Below are positions 59,163-64,000 of a stretch of DNA of 64,000 nucleotides, in pieces. Position numbers and translations under genes: made by a program. A model generated the notes under the pieces. The model was not told the origin of the DNA. It worked only from the letters and a program-made list of their open reading frames with translations, and did no database searches. This DNA is from Kutzneria sp. CA-103260 (GTDB lineage Bacteria; Actinomycetota; Actinomycetes; Mycobacteriales; Pseudonocardiaceae), in the NCBI RefSeq assembly GCF_018263855.1, contig NZ_CP073318.1, forward strand, positions 7,316,001 through 7,380,000, read 5' to 3'. Numbering within the stretch: position 1 is the stretch's first letter; every line of letters begins with the position of its first letter.

Positions 59163-60370
59163 CTGTCACGGCCGTGATCACCGGGGTCGGCCCGGTCGCG
59201 CCGGGCGGCGTCGGCGCCACGGAGTTCTGGCAGGCCACCGCCGCGGGCCGCAACCTGTTGGCGCGGATCACCCGGTTCGACCCCGAGGGCAACCCGGTCA
59301 CCGTCGCCGGCGAGGTCGGCTTCGACGCCGACGAGCTGATCGAGCACCGCTACCTGGTGCAGACCGACCGGGCCACCCAGTTCGGTCTCGCCGCCGCCGA
59401 CCTCGCCATGGCCGACGCGATGTTCTCGCCGCCCGCGCTCAATCCCTTCGCCGCCGGCGTGATCACCACCAGCTGTGTCGGCGGCGCCGAGTCCGGGCAG
59501 CGTGGGCTCGGCAACCTGTGGCGCTGCGGCCCGCACCACGTCAGCCCCTACCAGTCGATCGCGCCGTTCCACGCGGCGACGACCGGGCAGGTGTCGGTCC
59601 GCGACAGCATGAAGGGGCCGTGCGGGGTCCTCGTCACCGACGAGGCCGGCGGTCTCGACGCGCTGGCGCACGCCCGACGCGCCATCCGACGCGGCGCCCG
59701 GATCATGATCGCGGGCGCGGCGGAGGCGCCGCTGTGCCCCTACGCGCTGGCGCCGCAGTACTCCGCGCGAATGCTCAGCGAGTCGGCCGATCCCGCCACC
59801 GCCTATCTCCCGTTCTCCCACGGCGCAAGCGGATACGCGCCGGCCGAGGGAGCCGCGATGTTCGTGGTGGAGTCGGCGGCCGACGCCGCCGAGCGGGGCA
59901 GTCGGCCCAGGGCCGTGATCGCCGGGCACGGTGCGACCTTCAGCGCGGTCGCCGCCTTCGACCCGTCCGGCGAGGGGCTGGCGATGGCGTGCCGCAAGGC
60001 CCTCGCGGCGGCCGGCTGCCAGCCGGAGGACATCGACGTCGTCTTCGCCGACGCGACCGCCATCCCCACGGCCGACCGCGCCGAGGTCACCGTGATCAAG
60101 TCGCTGTTCGGCACGAAGGTCCCGGTGACCGCACCCAAGGCCGGGTTCGGTCGGGCGTACGCCAGCGCCTCCGCGCTGGACGCCGCGGCCGCCGTGCTCA
60201 GCCTCGATCACGGGATCATTCCGCCGATCCCGGCGCTCGCCGAGCCGATCGACGAACTCGACTTCGTCGTCGGCGCCCCGCGCCAGGCCGAGTTGCGCAC
60301 CGCGCTCGTGCTCGCCCGTGGGTACGGCGGCATGAACTCCGCACTCGTCCTGCGCCGCCCGGATCGCTGA
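59159..60370 (+). CDS. Type II PKS chain-length factor (KS beta)
   Basis: The gene encodes 403 aa with a GTG start inside the KS stop (GTGA overlap). The KS fold is present but without active-site Cys. At the position where CLFs normally have Gln (EQAGG) this one reads DEAGG, so Glu162 takes its place. SPYQSIAPFHAATTGQ and the C-terminal GYGGMNSALV are typical of the family. With KS it forms the heterodimer that sets polyketide length. Both partners carry uncommon active-site residues. Confidence 0.9.
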   Translation: MTVTAVITGVGPVAPGGVGATEFWQATAAGRNLLARITRFDPEGNPVTVAGEVGFDADELIEHRYLVQTDRATQFGLAAADLAMADAMFSPPALNPFAAGVITTSCVGGAESGQRGLGNLWRCGPHHVSPYQSIAPFHAATTGQVSVRDSMKGPCGVLVTDEAGGLDALAHARRAIRRGARIMIAGAAEAPLCPYALAPQYSARMLSESADPATAYLPFSHGASGYAPAEGAAMFVVESAADAAERGSRPRAVIAGHGATFSAVAAFDPSGEGLAMACRKALAAAGCQPEDIDVVFADATAIPTADRAEVTVIKSLFGTKVPVTAPKAGFGRAYASASALDAAAAVLSLDHGIIPPIPALAEPIDELDFVVGAPRQAELRTALVLARGYGGMNSALVLRRPDR

Positions 60371-60437
60371 CGCCGGCTGGCGACCACCGGTCGCGTCCAC
60401 CCGCGGTGCCCGCAACCATCTGCTAAGGCGTTGAACC

Positions 60438-60701
60438 ATGTCCTCCATCCCCGAGCTGACCTACCAGGAACTCGCGTCGGTCATCCTCAAACACGTCGGC
60501 ATCACGGTGAACGTCCACCGGTTGAGCCACCGACTGACGACGTTCACGGACATCGGGGTGGACTCCCTCGGCATGCTCGCGGTCGTCCGCGAGCTGGAGC
60601 ACCGCCGGCGGGTCGATCTGGGCGCGAAGGCGGCGCAGGACTGCCCGACCCCCCGCCAGCTCATGACACGTCTGCGCGAGGCCCAGAGCGGCGTGGTGTG
60701 A
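60438..60701 (+). CDS. Type II PKS acyl carrier protein
   Basis: The gene encodes 87 aa. The phosphopantetheine attachment motif is GVDSLGML with Ser43, in the normal place at the start of helix 2. The third part (PTPRQLMTRLREA) is the usual helix 4. It lies 67 bp after the CLF and 3 bp before the cyclase, as in a minimal PKS operon. Confidence 0.9.
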   Translation: MSSIPELTYQELASVILKHVGITVNVHRLSHRLTTFTDIGVDSLGMLAVVRELEHRRRVDLGAKAAQDCPTPRQLMTRLREAQSGVV

Positions 60702-60704
60702 CCG

Positions 60705-61181
60705 GTGACGTCGCATATCGAGAACGAGGTCCTCATCGGCGCGCCGGTGGACGTCACCTGGCGGCTCGCCAATGACATCCGGCACTGGCCCGACCTGTTC
60801 GGCGAGTACGCGTCGGTGCGCCTGCTGCACCGCGACGGCGCCGCGTCCCGGTTCCGGCTCACCGCACCGCCCGACGCCCGCGGCCGGGTGCTCAGGTGGA
60901 TTCTCGAGCAATTGAGCGACCCCACGCGCCGGACGGTGCACGCCCGGAGAATCGGGCCGGGGCCGCTCGAGCAGCTGTCGATCCGGTGGTGCTGCACCGG
61001 GATCGGCGGTATGGCGACGCGCCTGCGCTGGATCCAGGACTTCACGACGCGGCCGGACACCCCGATCGACGACTCGGCGATGATGTCACGTCTCGACTTC
61101 GGTTCGAGCACGCGGCTGGATCTGCTGCGCCGCAGGATCGAGTCGGCAGCTCGCGCGGAACGGCTGGCCGGCGGCGGGTGA
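60705..61181 (+). CDS. Polyketide aromatase/cyclase, SRPBCC (START-like) fold
   Basis: The gene encodes 158 aa with a GTG start. The N-terminus IENEVLIGAPVDVTWRLAND and WPDLFGEYASVRLL are typical of monodomain aromatase/cyclases such as TcmN or WhiE ORFVI. It would shape the first ring of the nascent polyketide. It starts 3 bp after the ACP stop. No ketoreductase is present, suggesting an unreduced aromatic scaffold. Confidence 0.88.
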   Translation: MTSHIENEVLIGAPVDVTWRLANDIRHWPDLFGEYASVRLLHRDGAASRFRLTAPPDARGRVLRWILEQLSDPTRRTVHARRIGPGPLEQLSIRWCCTGIGGMATRLRWIQDFTTRPDTPIDDSAMMSRLDFGSSTRLDLLRRRIESAARAERLAGGG

Positions 61182-61225
61182 GGACGGCGTCGCCGGCGGG
61201 ACCGCGGTGGTCTCCCGTGACGGGA

Positions 61226-62134
61226 TCACATGGTGGAGCACCATAAATCGGCCAGTGAGGTCGCCAGCCCGATACGGGGACGCCAGCCCAACGACCGCTC
61301 CGCGATGGTGACATCCGCCTGTTGCCAGGGAATCTCCGCAGCCGGCCCGGGCGGGGCATCGCTTTCCCTTATCTCGCCCCGAAGTCCGACTATGCGCGTC
61401 ATGGTGTCGGCGAGCGTGCGCAGTGGGACGCCGCGCCCGCTGCCCACGTTCACCACCGGCCATTCCAGCGAGGCCGCCGTGACCGCCGCCTCGACCGCGC
61501 CCGCGACATCGCGGACGTCGACGAAGTCGCGAACGACGTCCAGCGGTCCGAGCACGACATCGCCGTCCGTCCCGGCCGCCCGTCTGATCTCCGCCACGAC
61601 GGGTCCCACGACGCTGTCCACCGACATCCCTGGTCCGATGGCGCTGAACACCCGGAGCACCGTCGCCTCGAGCCCCGCGGTCCGCGCCGTCATGACCAGT
61701 CTGGTGGCGGCGAGCTTGGTGACGCCGTAGGCCCCTTCCGGGCGGACCGGCGCGTCCTCGTTGATCGGTCTTCCCACGTCGGCCATGCCGTACTCGGCCG
61801 AGCAGCCCAGGTGCACCAGGCGAATCGGCAGGTCGCTGTCCAGCAACGCCTCCACGAGGGACGACGTGGCCGTGACGTTGCCGGTGACCATCGCCGCCGG
61901 ATCACCGTTGGTGACGCCGGCGCAGTTGACCACGACGTCCGGCATCACCGCCTGGAGCATCGAGCCGATCGCGTCCGGACCGCACACGCCGAGGTCGAGC
62001 GAGATGTGCCAGGGGGAGGCGGCCAGCGGCGACCGGCCCAAGGTGATCACGGTGAGGTCCCGGTCGTGGGCGAGCCTCCGAAAGACATGGCGGCCGAGGA
62101 ATCCGGCGGCGCCAAGGACCAGAACACGTCGCAT
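61226..62134 (-). CDS. NAD(P)-dependent epimerase/dehydratase (extended SDR)
   Basis: The gene encodes 302 aa. Cofactor motif GAAGFLGRHVF (GxxGxxG), catalytic Ser in HLGCSAEYG and YGVTK (YxxxK). The C-terminal half follows the nucleotide-sugar epimerase plan (GPLDVVRDFVDVRDVAGAVE, NVGSGRGVPLRTLAD). GAGGTG lies before ATG 62134, preferred over 62257. It converges on the cyclase gene. A role in deoxysugar supply or polyketide tailoring is possible; no glycosyltransferase is seen in the window. Confidence 0.85.
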   Translation of the reverse strand: MRRVLVLGAAGFLGRHVFRRLAHDRDLTVITLGRSPLAASPWHISLDLGVCGPDAIGSMLQAVMPDVVVNCAGVTNGDPAAMVTGNVTATSSLVEALLDSDLPIRLVHLGCSAEYGMADVGRPINEDAPVRPEGAYGVTKLAATRLVMTARTAGLEATVLRVFSAIGPGMSVDSVVGPVVAEIRRAAGTDGDVVLGPLDVVRDFVDVRDVAGAVEAAVTAASLEWPVVNVGSGRGVPLRTLADTMTRIVGLRGEIRESDAPPGPAAEIPWQQADVTIAERSLGWRPRIGLATSLADLWCSTM

Positions 62135-62559
62135 GCCGTTCTGCACCTCTTTCACTAATCGGATCGGCACCACCGGACAAGCCGGCAAAGGGGCGATCCA
62201 CAACCACCACCACGCACACGAGCACGGCCTCGATGTCATACCGCCTCCGCACGACATCGAGCCGGAACCGTTGACGGCGACCAGATCGGGTAACCGAAGA
62301 CGATCAAGCTCACTACCGCTGGACGATTATGGCCACAACTCGTTATCCGTCCTACGAAGAACGGTATTCTTCACCCATCCGATAACCACGGCCAGCCGGT
62401 AGCGCCGAGCGACCCGACACCGTTCAACCGGTCGCGCAGCCACCGTCACCCGAGTGTCGCAAGTTGCACATCTCAACGTGACGACAGGTAGTCGCTCGCC
62501 AAACCTTGCCGAACAGCAAGCGATGAACCGGACACAACGGACAGGGCCAACCGGGTTTA
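62135..62559. other. Intergenic region
   Basis: No gene is supported. Includes the upstream region of the epimerase gene and a modestly AT-rich stretch at 62310-62390. ORFs on both strands are short and overlapping. Confidence 0.4.
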
Positions 62560-62985
62560 TCACTCTCTGTAGTCAAGTGAGCAGAGCTCGTGACCACTCA
62601 TACGATCCGAGTCCGTTTCTCCCAGCTCAGCCCGGGAATGGAGCCGATCCATCGTGAGCACCGCCGTGCGCGAATTCACGCACACAAGATCCTCACGCCG
62701 GCTATCGGCGAACTTGTTTCGGGTGTCAAGCACCGCGACGCGATCGACGGACCGGACCGCGGCCATGTGGTGGGCCGGGACAAGAAGCGCACACTCGCGC
62801 GCGACCTTGCCCATGGCGTTTGCCGGCATCATTAGGTCGAATTCGTCCAGGTCGGCGGTTCGCGCCGCGGGCGCCGGGGCGCCCGCGTCGTCCGGCTCGC
62901 GCTCTGGCTGCGGTTCCCGCTCGTCATCGTCGCTGTGGTCGGCACGGTGCCGGTCCGATGGAACGAGCAGGTTCAGATGCAACAC
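62560..62985 (-). CDS. Hypothetical protein, about 141 aa, after the lasso-type cyclase
   Basis: The GTG at 62985 lies 7 bp after the cyclase stop with AAGGA upstream. The first 45 residues are acidic and Pro/Ala-rich; the remainder (LDEFDLMMPANAMGKVAREC, LVPAHHMAAVRSVDRVAVLD) looks globular. No family is recognised and it does not resemble a lasso precursor, RRE (B1) or leader peptidase (B2). An ATG at about 62833 is an alternative start. The coding case rests on position and an open frame. Confidence 0.4.
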   Translation of the reverse strand: MLHLNLLVPSDRHRADHSDDDEREPQPEREPDDAGAPAPAARTADLDEFDLMMPANAMGKVARECALLVPAHHMAAVRSVDRVAVLDTRNKFADSRREDLVCVNSRTAVLTMDRLHSRAELGETDSDRMSGHELCSLDYRE

Positions 62986-62992
62986 GATGTGG

Positions 62993-64000
62993 TCATTCCT
63001 TCGCTTCCGATGGTTCGATGGCATCCGCCACGCTGTCCAGATCCGCCTCGGCCAGATCGCGCAGCCACCGTTCGCAGCCCAACGTTCGAGACAGCGCGAC
63101 GCGCTCCAGGTCCGACTCCGGCATCCGGTCGCACGCCGACCGCAGCCGGCCGCTGTCGACGAGCCCCAACCGCGCCAGCGCGGAGTCCTCGCACAGCGCG
63201 AGGAGGTCGGCGCGGAGCCGGTCGGGCGCGGCGGGTTCCGGGACCGCCAGCGCCGGTTCGAGCGGGCGGCGCACCGTTGCCTGCGGGACGACGCCTCGCA
63301 CTGCCTCGACGAGCAGCGCCCGGTCGCGCCCGGGCCTCGTGCGCTCGTGCGGGCGGACGGCCAGGCACGCCTCCACCACTCGATCGTCGAGGAACGGAGC
63401 CGCGATCGCGACGCCGGCCGACGCGACCAGGCCGGCGAGGCCGCGCATGCGGTAGGCCACCTGACGGACCGCCCACAGCGCGTCGTGCCGGCCTCGGGTC
63501 CGGGCCAGTGGACGCACGTCCGCCGCCACATCCGCGATCAGCTCACGCACCGCGTCCGCGGCGTCAGCGGTCGCCCACGCGGGAAGCCGGAAGGGGGATC
63601 CCCAGCCGGTCGGCGCGGTGTCGCCCGCCGACAGGCCCGCCGTGAGCGCACGCCCCATGCCGACCAGCCAGCTGCCGTAGTCGCGTCGGTCGGTCCAGAT
63701 CTGCGCCACCGACCTCCGCGACCAGCGCTGCGCCTCCCGATAGCCGCGGGCACGGGACAACGCGAGGAACGGTCGGGTCAGCGCGAGGTCGCAGAGGTAG
63801 GCCGAACCATCTTGCAGCACCTCGGAAGCGCCGCTGTCGGCCAGGTGCACCCGGCAGCCCGCCGCCGCCAGTCGGTGGGCCGTGGCAAGCACGTTCGCCC
63901 GGTTCTCGATACCGGTGAGCGGCTCGTCCCCCGCAGGTCCGGGCACCGCCACATCCGCGTACGGCGGCCACACCTCCCAGGGCGACACCGCCAACCGCCG
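62993..64000 (-). CDS. Lasso peptide-type isopeptide cyclase (asparagine synthetase-like), cut by window end
   Basis: The frame is open to base 64000, so only the C-terminal 335 residues are seen. They match the asparagine-synthetase-like lasso cyclase: IAAPFLDDRVVEACLAVRPH, then ALLVEAVRGVVPQATVRRPL and LRADLLALCEDSALARLGLV. This enzyme adenylates an Asp/Glu side chain and joins it to the peptide N-terminus. The N-terminal ATP motifs and the rest of the cluster are beyond the window. AsnB-like tailoring amidotransferase is a weaker alternative. Confidence 0.78.
   Translation of the reverse strand, partial: RRLAVSPWEVWPPYADVAVPGPAGDEPLTGIENRANVLATAHRLAAAGCRVHLADSGASEVLQDGSAYLCDLALTRPFLALSRARGYREAQRWSRRSVAQIWTDRRDYGSWLVGMGRALTAGLSAGDTAPTGWGSPFRLPAWATADAADAVRELIADVAADVRPLARTRGRHDALWAVRQVAYRMRGLAGLVASAGVAIAAPFLDDRVVEACLAVRPHERTRPGRDRALLVEAVRGVVPQATVRRPLEPALAVPEPAAPDRLRADLLALCEDSALARLGLVDSGRLRSACDRMPESDLERVALSRTLGCERWLRDLAEADLDSVADAIEPSEAKE

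Noticed and set aside
57869..60370. An 833-aa plus-strand ORF joining two PKS genes
   Set aside because: The first part is the wrong frame over the KS gene; only the CLF part from 59159 is real, so this is not a KS-CLF fusion.

Overview
The window is high-GC DNA with strong codon-position bias, GTG/ATG starts, 4-nt stop/start overlaps, LuxR/LAL, AfsR-like, TetR, MerR and XRE regulators, a Gls24/AmaP envelope operon, and type II polyketide, thiopeptide, class III lanthipeptide and lasso-type genes. This points to a filamentous actinomycete, probably of the Pseudonocardiaceae or a related family. The taxon is inferred from gene content only. No rRNA, tRNA, CRISPR array, transposase or integrase was found.

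Layout. 1-12 kb: an edge-truncated P450, then redox and regulator pairs (MDR reductase/LAL regulator, MDR reductase/TetR with a duplicated palindromic operator, alpha/beta hydrolase/MerR with a long-spacer promoter, SDR/XRE) and a five-gene minus-strand envelope-stress operon (Asp23/Gls24, AmaP and partners). 12-20.4 kb: secreted proteins on the minus strand (two tandem paralogous PKD-containing proteins, a GH9 glycosidase, a Vgb-like beta-propeller), then a hypothetical gene, a SAM methyltransferase and another hypothetical gene. 20.7-22.6 kb: asnB.

22.6-33.2 kb is a complete minus-strand thiopeptide-type operon. Read in transcription order it runs precursor peptide, split LanB glutamylation enzyme, elimination enzyme, pyridine synthase, azoline dehydrogenase, RRE/Ocin-ThiF partner and YcaO cyclodehydratase. 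This is the thiomuracin tbtA-G order. The precursor has a textbook thiopeptide leader but a 44-residue core unlike known thiopeptides: Ser/Cys modules, one Asp-Gly, then a Gly/Trp and Gly/His tail. This is the main candidate for an undescribed system.

33.8-50.1 kb holds regulators and exported proteins: a winged-helix regulator, an aegerolysin-like secreted protein, two paralogous NB-ARC/LuxR regulators flanking a GAF-ANTAR protein and a PIMT-like methyltransferase, and a large secreted subtilase facing a subtilisin-inhibitor (SSI) gene. 50.5-54.7 kb is a class III lanthipeptide locus with LanKC, a short precursor with an unusual Cys/His/Asp-rich core, a membrane protein and a converging ECF-type sigma factor. 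55.5-61.2 kb has an SDR, a TrmB/LuxR-type regulator and a minimal type II PKS (KS-alpha, CLF, ACP, cyclase) in which KS His309 is Asn and the CLF active-site Gln is Glu. 61.2-64 kb: a sugar-nucleotide-type epimerase, a hypothetical gene and an edge-truncated lasso-type cyclase.

No dedicated RiPP exporter, thiopeptide resistance gene (L11 or 23S rRNA methyltransferase), lasso precursor, malonyl transferase or ketoreductase is visible, so some pathways rely on genes outside the window.
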